From Liolophura sinensis (taxonomy: Eukaryota; Mollusca; Polyplacophora; Chitonida; Chitonidae), in the NCBI RefSeq assembly GCF_032854445.1, contig NC_088297.1, positions 1,221,139 through 1,273,638 of the forward strand: a stretch of DNA of 52,500 nt, read 5' to 3'. Position numbers and translations under genes: made by a program. This document shows, one piece after another, positions 43,985-52,500 of this stretch; position 1 is the first letter of the stretch, and each line of letters opens with the position of its first letter. The notes beneath the pieces are model-generated. The model was not told the origin of the DNA, made no database searches, and worked only from the letters and a program-made list of their open reading frames with translations.

Positions 43985-44170
43985 AACCCCGAAGTCTCTC
44001 ACCAATGCGGTCGCTGTGAGTTCAAGCCTAGCTCATGCTGGCTGCCTCTCTGGTCGTACTTCTGGCAACCTGCGGATGGCCGGGGCTTCCCCAGTATAAT
44101 GCTGGCCGCCGTCATATAAGACCAATATTGTTGAGTACGGCATAAAACACCAATCAAATAAATAAATAAA
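43985..44170 (+). repeat. SINE-1 copy, internally deleted
   Basis: The head part (GTCTCTCACCAATGCGGTCG, TGAGTTCAAGCC) is followed by a shortened core (GCAACCTGCGGATGGCCGG, with the CTCTGCCCGGTTTCC part lost). The 3' end GTACGGCATAAAACACCAAT carries an ATAA tail. Confidence 0.88.
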
Positions 44171-45000
44171 ACTGAGGGTGGAATAAACATTGACAAAGTT
44201 AAATTAGGTAAATAATTTAATTTAAATAAAAGCAAAGAACCAAATTTTTAATAGAGTCCACACAAGAATGATAGAAGAACAAAACTGTAAATCGATGTAC
44301 CTATGAAACCAGAATGATGAAAAAAAAATTTTCTAAATAAAACTTGTGTGATTTTCTAAAATATGCAGAGAAGCAGCAAGGAAACACTGACGTCCATTAG
44401 GAATTTATAACGCGTGTATTGTCTGGAACTACATTTATTGCTCTGGTCTGCAGAGTAGTGTAGAGAGTGACCTATTCAACATGGTAAAAATGACTCCTAA
44501 TTTTCTAGCTTATAACCCGTCAGATAGGCAGGGTGTGATATTTATTGATTTCTAGTTCGTGTTTAGGATTATTTGACTTGTATGACGACTGCCACTGTCT
44601 GAGTGAGAGGAAACTGGGGAGGGTCCAACTACAGGTCTCTGGAAGATCTTCCCACATACGGTGAGAAGGGAGGTCAGCATGAGCTGAGCACCGAAAACGT
44701 TGATGGGAATTTATGAAAGATTAGAATAAAACGCTGGGGCTGCGGCTTAATGGTTAAACGGTGACTACCCTCCGTCATCAGAGCAATACATAGTACGTTT
44801 ACGTCGGCACTGTCTAAATTGGTTGTAAATTTGAGTAAGTTTACATGTAATACACATATATGGCTAAATGATGTAAGTCACGGTCCATCAGGTGTAATAT
44901 GTCTAATACATCAAATATTACAAATTTACAGCTTTACATATATGAGAGAAATATTTACAGCTTCTAAATTTACAGTGAAATGTGTTTCTGACAAAGTTGC

Positions 45001-45859
45001 AAGTTGTGCTTGTTATAAAATTACATCATGATTTTGACACTGAAGAAATAGCTGTTTATTTTGCTTTTTTTAAGAAAAAATATCGTTTTCATCCATAAAA
45101 GAATCTTCAAAAGACGGCTTGCCCAATATTAGAAGTTATTGTGTGGATTTCTGTGCTTTTGGAGGAGAAGTGATTCACTTTCAAAAATAGTTATTTAAGA
45201 TTTACGGTCCATAGCGCCCTTTTTTTCTATTCAACAATTGAGGGCAATAAAAAGAGACTGGCTCTTTATGATTACATCTCTATTTTTTAACTTGCGGTTC
45301 GGCTTATTATTTTCTTTCTCAGTCTTGCTGTGGGATAGGGGTGGGTAGAATTTTTAATTTTGAACCAAACCAATAAATCTCACTAAATTTTCACCTGTGG
45401 CAACACTACACATAGCACGGTGATGTGACCTTTATTAAGTGGCTGAACAGTCAACCATGTATCAGCGAACAGTGACAATCTGCGCATGGTCAAAACGTCC
45501 CAGGTACAGGAAGTGTTATAATTTTGTGTTACCTACCCTGGCGGAATATCACATCTATATTTCTAGTCTGGACAATTTCATGTTTATTTTGAGGTTTGTT
45601 TATTTGCTTTATACTCACTATCGAAAAACGTGATGTACATTGCATTATAGTCTGTTTCTCTTAACCTGTCGCCTATAATCAGCTCTCTCTAAAATCAGTG
45701 ATACTCACTATCAAATTTACCTTTAGCGACGTCAGCGACGTGTTACAAGACAAGCTCTACACATTCAAGTGTTGGGCATCCTTACTAGGAAGAATACTTT
45801 CTTTCAGATTCATAATGTTCAAGTAACTCTTTTCCTCGACTTTGTCAAAATTTCAACAA
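45001..45859 (+). other. Upstream region of copy E: shared donor-like and CRE-like elements
   Basis: TTATTTTGAG|GTTTGTTTAT at 45585-45603 matches the proposed exon-1 ends of copies C and D. A CCTATAATCAGCTCTCTC block (45670) and CGACGTCA at 45727-45734 follow in the same order as upstream of C and D. No other gene recognised; the 64-codon frame at 45439-45633 is not supported. Confidence 0.4.
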
Positions 45860-46155
45860 AACTAGTAATAGTAGCAGTAATAGCAGTACATGTAATAACA
45901 AAGTAGCAGTTGCAGTTGTAGCATGTGTAGAAGTAGTAGTAGTAGTAATAGTAGTATCAGAAGAACAGAAGTGACAGTGATTGTAGCAGTAACAGTTGTA
46001 GTAGCAGTAGATGCAGTAGAAGTTAAAGTAGAAGCAAAAGTAACAATTGTACTAGTAGCTGTTGTAGTTGTAATGGTAGTAGCAGTAATAGTGATAACTG
46101 TAGTGATAATGTAGTAATGGTAGAAACAGTACTAGTAGCAGTAGGTACAGGAGAT

Positions 46156-46186
<31 letters not shown>

Positions 46187-46752
46187 TGGTGATAGTGTAG
46201 TAGTAGTAACAGTAGTAATGGTACCTATATTTCGCCATAGCAGTGGTGGCATCTATCGCAGTAGTAGTAATGGTACCTGTCGCAGTAGTAGTAGTAGTGG
46301 TCCGTGTACTTCGCAGTAGTAGTAGTAGTGACACCTGTTGCAGTAGTAGTATTGATACCTTTCGCAGTAGTATTAGTATTAAGTGTACGTCGCAGTAGTA
46401 GTAGTAGTGATACCTGTAGCAGTAATAATAGTGGTATCTATCGCAGAGGTAGTACTGGTATCTGTCACAGAGGTATTACTGGTACCTGTAGGCCGCATTG
46501 GTAGCAGTGATACCTGTCCCAGTAGTAGCAGTGGTACATGTCGCAGTAGTAGTAGTGGAACCTGTACGTCGCAGTAGTAGTAATGATACCTGTTGCGGTA
46601 GTAGTATTGATACCTGTCGCAGTAGTAGTACTGGTATTTTTCACATTAGTAGTTATGAGATCTGTCGCATTGGTAGTAGTGGTACCTGTACGCCGCAGTA
46701 GTAGCAGTGGTACCTGTCACAGTAGTAATATTAGTAGCCGTAGTAATAGGTA
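45860..46752. repeat. Degenerate (AGT)n array with a GGTACCTGT interspersion, about 890 bp
   Basis: GTAGTAGTA runs alternate with GGTACCTGTCGC or GGTACCTGTACGTCGC, giving longer repeats of roughly 25-80 bp (e.g. near 46290, 46370, 46560, 46690). It ends about 60 bp before the splice acceptor of copy E. Frames in it on both strands (V/A/I-rich or T/L-rich) are artefacts. Confidence 0.93.
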
Positions 46753-46810
46753 AGGAGTATGTGTCCTAATTATTCACCTAATTGAAATACATTTCCCATT
46801 GCGTTCTCAG

Positions 46811-47356
46811 ATCGATCTGGAGAAGTACATACACAAAAAGTGGACGACGATTTTCAAGTTCCTAAACTTTAGTGGTAGCGGGGTGGCAACTTGTCAAGAA
46901 TTCATGGAATACCCATGTCAACTCTTGCGAGCTGGACACGTGGAGAAAGCCTTTACCATAGCACGACCTTACAAAAAGCACTGGGATGCCGTGCTCGAGG
47001 CCCTGGGCAGACCCAAAGACGAGGAACCACCAAGTCAGGAGGACTGGGCTAAAGGTCAATCTATTGTCAGCCAACAGGATTGGTACTTCAGTGAGTTTGT
47101 TCCCGTTTCTGCGTCTGCTTTCTTTGATGTCATGGGTAAAGACAATGATGGCACTATTAGTCTGGCGGAGTGGCGAGAATACTACGAGATGCACGGAATA
47201 ACAAATGTGGACTTCATCCACAGTTCATTCGCCATAATGGATTCCAACAACAACAACTACATCTCTTGGGAGGAATTTGAGAATAGGCTAGAAGTGTTCC
47301 ACTCAAGAGACGACAAAATCAATGAAATGAGATCAACAACGAATACTCACTTGTAG
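46811..47356 (+). CDS. EF-hand calcium-binding protein, copy E (diverged; no in-exon ATG)
   Basis: An open frame of 181 residues follows acceptor TTCTCAG (ends 46810). The first codon, ATG in C and D, is ATC here (IDLEKYIHKKW). Translation therefore needs a start in an upstream exon, or the copy is dying. EF1 19-30 (NFSGSGVATCQE) is intact. EF3 109-120 has Gly at ligand position 1 (GKDNDGTISLAE). EF4 144-155 has Asn in place of the position-6 Gly (DSNNNNYISWEE). The last residues leave the family pattern: after HSRDDKINEMRSTT the DNA still contains a family-like NEYSL, but in another frame, so an indel near 47320 shifted the end. Despite this there is no internal stop over 181 codons, which suggests selection lasted until recently or still acts. 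AATAAA lies at 47597. Confidence 0.65.
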   Translation: MDLEKYIHKKWTTIFKFLNFSGSGVATCQEFMEYPCQLLRAGHVEKAFTIARPYKKHWDAVLEALGRPKDEEPPSQEDWAKGQSIVSQQDWYFSEFVPVSASAFFDVMGKDNDGTISLAEWREYYEMHGITNVDFIHSSFAIMDSNNNNYISWEEFENRLEVFHSRDDKINEMRSTTNTHL

Positions 47357-47704
47357 TAGTGGTATCAATTACTAGATCAATTTAGTCTGATTCATTTGGG
47401 TACTCCGTTGCACTCACAGTAAAGTAGACGAAATTAGTTAGGTTGTCTTTGAGTATTCGCTTGCATTTGTGGTTGACCAATTAGTTGACAGATTTACTTG
47501 TAGTATACAGCTGCAGTAAAAGCACAAATCAGTAGAACAGATCAATATGATTTACACTGAATATTCAGTTAACATAATGGAAAGGGTCATTTGAAAAATA
47601 AAGCGATTACTTTTTGCACAGTAGCTTTTTGTGTATTGGAATAAATCACCCATGGAAAACGGTAATACTTGCGTCCTTTTGTATGTGTACAGTAGGAGTT
47701 GTAT
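47357..47704 (+). other. 3' flank of copy E with decayed periodic elements
   Basis: CTGATTCATTTGGGTACTC (47389), GTAAAGTAGACGAAATTAG (47420) and GATTTACACTGAATATTCAG (47549) are recognisable remnants of the 60-bp element found after A, C and D. AATAAA lies at 47597-47602. Confidence 0.5.
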
Positions 47705-47930
47705 ACAAATGTCCCGACCGCTTTAGTGGTTATAGCATCCGGCTCGTTGAGACCTATGATCAAACCCGGGTCAGGGTGATACCAGAGATTTTCAAGATGT
47801 GACTTGTTGCTGCGTAGATAGGCCCTCCTATTTGAGGGATTAGAACAAGGAAACACGACCTGTTGTTACAGTGTCAGTGTAATGTGACTATGCGCGGTTT
47901 CAATCCTGGTGTCTGGTGAAATTAAACTGT
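47705..47930 (+). repeat. SINE-2 copy
   Basis: The head CCGACCGCTTTAGTGGTTAT (A-box-like TAGTGGTTATAGC) and B-box-like GATCAAACCCGGGTCAGG are followed by the body (ACTTGTTGCTGCGTAGATAG, GTGTCAGTGTAATGTGACTA) up to CTGGTGTCTGGTG. The 3' tail is missing. Confidence 0.75.
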
Positions 47931-48229
47931 GACTTTTTATTTTGCCAGAAAAGTAGAATATGAACACATTTTATACAGCATGCTTCTTGATGGCGGATGC
48001 GGGACCTCCGTGGTCGAGGAACCTAGATCCCCTGGATCCTTTCACTGCCCACGAATGTTGTCGATTGCGAAGTCAGCCTATCCCGGTACCTGCATAACAA
48101 ACCGCTTAAATGAAAGCCACTTTAGCTCAAAAAGCCTACAATGTTGTTTTAATTTAGTTTCAACTGTTTATGACAAATGCTTACATGTCATTGTGCATTG
48201 TGTAGTTTTGTACTTTTTCTGTTTGAAAA
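47931..48229. other. Non-coding stretch, nothing recognised
   Basis: A 103-codon frame at 47929-48240 has no recognisable domain and is not called. Confidence 0.4.
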
Positions 48230-48319
48230 TTCAAATTTGAAAAATCTATCCTGAGCCGCTGTGGACGAGAGTTTAGTCGAACATGACAGTGTAATGGTTG
48301 ACAAACAATCATACAGGTT

Positions 48320-49600
48320 AAAAATGCTTGGGTCACAGATTTCACCTCGTCACGTTGGGGATGCATGGTTTGGCCACAAGTTTTAAGTGCGGTAGTGTCG
48401 GAATGAGATATCCGACGGACCACACAAAGGTCATTTCCTTTACCAGTCCCACGAAATGTTTTTCAGTGTTTAACGGTGAATGCCAGAAAGGAAATGTGCT
48501 GCTAATTTTTACTTTGATGCGTGTAAGCTGACACCCTTAACTACGCGTGTACGGGCTACGAACACGAAAGCGTTTTAATGCATACTTTCCACTGACGGTA
48601 ATTTTACGTGACAGAAAAAAACAACCGGTCGATTTATAATAAAATAGTTACAATCTTTCCCCAAGCACATCGCAAATTATAGTCATTTCAAGCTACGTAA
48701 CAGTATGTTACGTAATATCGTTCAGTTAAAACGCGGACTTGTAGAAATGAGTGCAGGAGAGTTTGTACGTAGATAGTGGCCAGATATATGGCCGTCTCGT
48801 TCAGACAAGTCACAGTTTTACGTAGTTCAGCGTCAATATAAACACACATGAAACATAAGGTATACAAGCTGGGTGAATTACCTCCCTTCCTTACTTGTAT
48901 GGCTATCGATCGTCGCGGAAAAAGGGGGCCTCCATATTTTTATATCGTGTTTAATTACATTAAGGATATGGGACAGTGAATTTGTATTTCTTTTCAAAGT
49001 ACAGAATGGTGTCAGAAATCTGATAGGAAAGTGACCAACCAATGTGGCCACTCCTGCTACAAATTTCACCGCCTCACTTTGGCCGCATATTTTTAGTGCA
49101 GTAATGTTGGTATGCGATGTGCGGTGGACCACGGTAAAGTCACTGCCTTGGCTAGCTGAAAACGACATCAATGTTGTGAAATGTCTAAGATAAACCGTGA
49201 ATGCCACAGAGATAATGTGTTGCTAGATTTTTACTTTGATGTGTTTAAGTTGACATCCTTACCTATGCGTGAAGGGATACGAACAGAAACGCCTTTCAAT
49301 GGATACTTTCCACTTACAGTTTTCCGATGTGTGAAATAAAGAAAACACTCTCGGTTCTAAAACAATAGTCACTATGTTTCCTTAAGGAAGGTCAAATTGG
49401 CATTCGCTTCAATTTGTTGAGGTTCGTTTCATACAATGTAATAGAAGGTAACGCACTATCGTTTAGGCAACACGCTGATATGTAGAAATGAGTGTAGATG
49501 ATTTCGTGCACAGACAATGGCGAGAAATATGTTCGTTTGTCCTCACGAGTCACAGTTTTACATAGTTATGTACTAAGAATAGTTTTATACGTGTTACTAA
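48320..49600. repeat. Diverged direct duplication, units about 740 bp apart
   Basis: TTTCACC-CGTCAC-TTGG (48339 versus 49056), GGACCAC-AAGGTCA (48418 versus 49127), TTTTTACTTTGATGCGTGTA (48507 versus 49228), GATACTTTCCACTTACAGT-like (48583 versus 49300), TGTAGAAATGAGTG (48740 versus 49480) and CACAGTTTTACGTAGTT (48811 versus 49551) keep the same order. No coding frame is shared by the units. Confidence 0.82.
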
Positions 49601-49820
49601 CTATGATGGTTATGTTATATAGACGTGATGAATGGCGCTGATATGTGTGTTCAAGTAACTACATGTTGGTAATATATTGCGATCTGACTGAGTGCTCAAT
49701 GTTACCATTGACGTTCGCTTTGAACACAATACTTCGGACATATTACGACAGCACATCCAGGTACAGGCCAGTCAGAATGCCGGCGTAAATATACTGATGC
49801 CGGCATGAGACATTATGTCG
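49601..49820. other. Non-coding stretch, nothing recognised
   Basis: Short spacer; a small repeat of ATGCCGGC lies at 49778 and 49797. Confidence 0.35.
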
Positions 49821-49821
49821 A

Positions 49822-49975
49822 AGACACCTGCAGGCCTGACATCCCGCCCAATCAGAACATCAAACCTCCTACAGCCGATAACCATTAAGTTGACACCTGT
49901 AGGCCTGACATCCCAACCAGTCAGAAATTACTAACACCAAGCCTCCTACAACCGAAAAACATTCTAATTCTGAGT
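49822..49975. repeat. Tandem duplication, two units of about 77 bp
   Basis: GACACCTGCAGGCCTGACAT, CCC-CC-ATCAGAA, and CCTCCTACAGCCGATAACCA appear in both units (49824-49890 and 49893-49965) with minor changes. Confidence 0.85.
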
Positions 49976-51429
49976 CACAAAACATGAAGCCAAAAGTAAC
50001 ATTTTGTAAACTCTTTGAATGGAGACCATCGTCGGGCTGAACGCCGTATTACCTCCAGCAAATGAGGAGAACGTTTATCTACCACCATGGCGCCAAATTA
50101 TTTCAAGATACATAAATCTTTCCTATTATCGAAAGCATGCATCCATGTAAGGCACAGTCATTATTTATATATAAACGGTGATAAAAAATATTCCGTAGAG
50201 AAATAATCACAAACAGACGGCTAGAGAACATAATGTTGCGTTCAGTTAGGATTTGTGCAAACCACTGGACTTGCTCTTTTGGCAGAAGTGGGAACCCCTT
50301 CTGAGATAATTCCTTATGTCGAAACCAGCCTATACACAAAGTGTATGGTGCTTTATTTTAACTCATTCCCAATCTCGACCAGCAGCCACCGAACTACAAC
50401 GTTAGTTGTTTAATTTGTAATAATACAGGCATATTTCAGTGGAAGTATTGGAATAAACATGTAGGAGTTAAAATGTCTCCTGTAGGCCTATAGCTATAAT
50501 ATACACTGGGTAATCTGTCTCACGTTACAGTAATGTGGCTCTGTTTTAACTCAGGATGCTGGAAAATGAGGAAATAGTACTTATTGAGAGAAGGAAAATA
50601 TAAATTTGTCCGTAAGTTAAATGCATATCTCTTGAGAGAACATGTGGCCGCCCCACGTCCTCGGGGTACACCTGTCTCTGTGAGTTCCGTAATGTCAGAA
50701 GGGTCCCTCGACGAAGACAAGACGAGGTAGATGATGGAGGCGGACCTGTCTGGTGAGAGGCCGGGAGAGAGGGAAAAAGCCCTACTTTCCAGTGAACTAT
50801 TAGGCAGAGAGAAAAAGCCCCACCTCCCAGTGAACTATTAAGTCAGAGCGTTCTCCGTGGAAGGGGTCGGGGGTTACGACATAGATGGCTACAGCAGGGA
50901 TAGTGTAACAGCTGACAAATGATAATACGTAACCGGAGAAATCGTCTTAGTTTTCGAAGCTCACCCTTGCTGTGTGGGGTTATGTAATGTACGCTGTGTA
51001 TAATGGAAAGTGAGGGCCATATGTGTGATTTCTATTGGGTCCGGTTTTCTAACTTCTGTTTTTTACGCTTTGAGGTGGCCCTAGTCTAACGGCGGTATGG
51101 CGTCCAACAACGACACAGTCTTTCAAACGGAGAAAGAAAGCTCAGGGCTCTGACTGTGTATTAAATGAACGTTTAATGTAATTGAAAGAAATCCTTGCTC
51201 CTATATGCACGAAGTTACTCTATGCTGCTTGCAGTCATCGTTAGTATCCCTCTTTATGGACAGAGCGCATTGTTTTACATACACACCAACAGATTGTGAG
51301 GATCCTGCAAATTATTGGGGAATTAACTCGACTACCTCTTTGCAAAATTCCTAACAAGTTTCCTAAAAAATAATCTTAAGAAAGTCTGTATGAAAAAATA
51401 TCATATGCCCATTTAGAATTCAAGAAAAG
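49976..51429. other. Non-coding stretch with one short duplication
   Basis: At 50775-50845 the phrase AGAGAAAAAGCCCCACCTCC, CAGTGAACTATTA occurs twice in slightly different forms. A - strand frame at 50520-50720 is stop-free but starts at TTG and shows no domain. It could be an exon of an unseen neighbour, but I cannot support it. Confidence 0.4.
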
Positions 51430-52290
51430 ATGAAGACCACAAGTTTATGTTTTATTTTGTCTCCCACTCAAGGTAAAAACGTATACCCAGTCTTTGTTCA
51501 CTTTCAAAAGGCATTTGAATGTGTGAATAGAAAGTTTCTGTGGTTTAAAATGTTCAGACTTCTAATATACGGTAAAATGTTGAGAGCTATTAAAGCGTTT
51601 TATTCCAGTGTGAAGTCATGTGCAAACCACGATGACAGCAAAAGTGATTGTTTTTAGTGATATAGTGGACTACGACAAGGTGAAGTGCTATCACGTATCT
51701 TGTTTCCATTGTTTATTGAATATAATTAAAGGCATACCGCATAGAGAGTAAAACCAAAGCAGCGACGACAGTGCGGTACCTGGTAAATGGTCACACGTAA
51801 ACGGCGAAATATGGCCTCTTGTCAATTTACCTCTCAGGGATTTAATCTAACTGTTTGCGCACATTCATCAATAGCAGCAATTTATACGCCCCACATCACC
51901 ATGGCTTGAACAGAATTAGGTATTAGAATACCGATACTGGTGTACCTCTAGATGAACTGATTATCTATTTATTGTTATCGCGGACGACATTGCCCTTCAG
52001 AATAGTTTAAACGCATTAATTAAATACAGTAATAAATGAGGTCAAAGAATCAACGCCAGGGAAACGGAAACAGTAAAGTAATGTATATAGATGTGATGAT
52101 CACATTAGATATTTTGCAAAGTGGTACAGAAATGACATTTTCAAAATAAAGGTGGCAGAGTTTGATTATCTGGACATAGGCCCCTCATCAATCTAAAGGT
52201 GTCAGGATTTGATTATCTGGACATAAGCCCCTCATCAATCTAAAGGTGGCAGAGTTTGATTATCTGGACACAGGCCCCTCATCAACCTTG
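51430..52290 (+). pseudogene. Non-LTR retrotransposon reverse transcriptase, decayed
   Basis: Reverse transcriptases of LINEs copy their RNA into a nicked target. Three RT motifs appear in order. In frame 1, FVHFQKAFECVNRKFLWFKM (51496 onward) is motif A with the catalytic Asp changed to His. After TAG TGA at 51655-51660, in the same frame, GLRQGEVLSRILFPLFIEY (51667 onward) is motif B. In another frame, LFIVIADDIALQNSL (about 51965-52010) is motif C with the two aspartates at 51983-51988. It is followed by GQRINARETETVK and then IFKIKVAEFDYLDIG, the usual RT/thumb text. About 110 bp of unrelated sequence (51813-51925) lies between motifs B and C, and the last part is triplicated as a 47-bp repeat. 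Not functional. The clade is uncertain and no endonuclease part is seen. Confidence 0.85.
51805..51930 (+). repeat. Block shared with 39050-39170, inside the RT pseudogene
   Basis: GGCCTCTTGTCAATTTAC, TTTAATCTAACTGTTTGCGC and a CACCATGGCTTGA block (51808-51920) match 39061-39165 (GGCCTCTTGTCAATTTAC, TTTATTCTAACTGCCCATG, CACCATGGCTTAA). It separates RT motifs B and C, so it looks inserted. Confidence 0.75.
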
Positions 52291-52293
52291 TTG
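52149..52293 (+). repeat. 47-bp tandem repeat, three units, derived from RT sequence
   Basis: GGTGGCAGAGTTTGATTATC followed by TGGACATAGGCCCCTCATCA and ATCTAAA occurs at 52149, 52196 and 52243 (the second has GGTGTCAGGATTTG). The unit encodes the VAEFDYLDIG segment of the RT, so it is an internal amplification of the dead element. Confidence 0.92.
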
Positions 52294-52500
52294 TCTCCGT
52301 GCAATTGGATACGTTTGTCGGATCTACGGTCAGCTGTTCTGTATGAGAGTTCCTCAAGGTTATTGCCCTGGTATGTATCTAGACGAAATTAGTTGCTGGA
52401 GGGTCAATACGACCACTACAAATATATGCATATATGGTAAACATAGTACAAAGCCAATGTTCTTATATAGCCTAGCCAAATTGAAACTTATTTTCTGAAA
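52294..52500. other. Window end, nothing recognised
   Basis: The 80-codon frame at 52256-52498 begins inside the 47-bp repeat and shows no domain. Confidence 0.35.

Larger units (their letters stand above)
42436..45000. repeat. Segmental duplication C/D, 3' part of the D unit, no gene
   Basis: Collinear with 35400-36709 and 38243-39040, without the Tc1 element but with two SINE-1 insertions and a local duplication. No conserved coding frame. Confidence 0.88.

Noticed and set aside
45923-46701. Several frames in the AGT-rich array
   Set aside because: Triplet repeat read as V/A/S-rich or T/L-rich text on either strand.
46799-46810. Start of copy E at TTG (MRSQ...)
   Set aside because: These 12 bases are the end of the pyrimidine tract and the AG acceptor; homology with the paralogues begins at 46811.
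50520-50720. Possible first exon on the - strand (SSSRDPSDITELTE...)
   Set aside because: No ATG, no donor GT at a sensible place and no recognisable family; kept only as a possibility in the gap entry.

Overview
The window is metazoan genomic DNA, most likely from a mollusc or another lophotrochozoan. The evidence is spliced genes with pyrimidine-tract/AG acceptors, two dispersed tRNA-derived SINE families, a Tc1/mariner transposon, a decayed non-LTR reverse transcriptase and many minisatellites. No species can be named from sequence reading alone. Prokaryotic features such as operons and ribosome binding sites are absent, and most long open frames lie in tandem arrays or are shadows.

The main content is a tandem family of about 180-residue EF-hand proteins of the sarcoplasmic calcium-binding protein / calexcitin / aequorin-like type, all on the + strand. 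Copy A is at 5162-5701, pseudogene B at 8791-9070, C at 33339-33881, D at 41254-41796 and E at 46811-47356. Each intact copy has its whole coding region in one uninterrupted exon. In C, D and E a splice acceptor ends exactly at the first codon, so any intron lies upstream in the 5' UTR or next to the start codon. C and D are about 89% identical in protein and sit in a segmental duplication (about 30.0-39.1 kb versus 39.2-45.0 kb). A and B lie in an older duplication (5.16-7.64 kb versus 8.79-11.05 kb). Copies A and E have lost key EF-loop residues, and E also lacks the ATG and has a shifted C-terminus.

The other clear host gene is a GT11 alpha-1,2-fucosyltransferase-like gene on the - strand (25313-27590). 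It has two coding exons: a 10-residue cytoplasmic tail, then a membrane anchor plus the catalytic domain. A broken fragment of the same gene type lies at about 23990-24235.

Region by region: 0-3.4 kb is a diverged direct duplication carrying SINE-2 insertions. 5-11 kb is the A/B duplication. 12.5-20.5 kb holds four different minisatellites (about 70, 44, 17 and 28 bp units). 22.2 and 24.8 kb hold TA and CT microsatellites. 25.3-27.6 kb is the fucosyltransferase gene. 28.4-32.3 kb holds more arrays. 30-47.5 kb holds genes C, D and E with shared flanking modules. 36.7-38.2 kb is a Tc1/mariner element in the C unit, and the D unit still shows its empty site. 48-52.5 kb is mostly non-coding duplication plus a decayed LINE reverse transcriptase.

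The repeats can be ordered in time because the duplications supply empty and occupied versions of the same sites. I call the two SINEs SINE-1 (tRNA-like head, conserved core, TAAA-type tail) and SINE-2 (tRNA-like head, 3' end with a CACT-type tail); these are local names, not database names.
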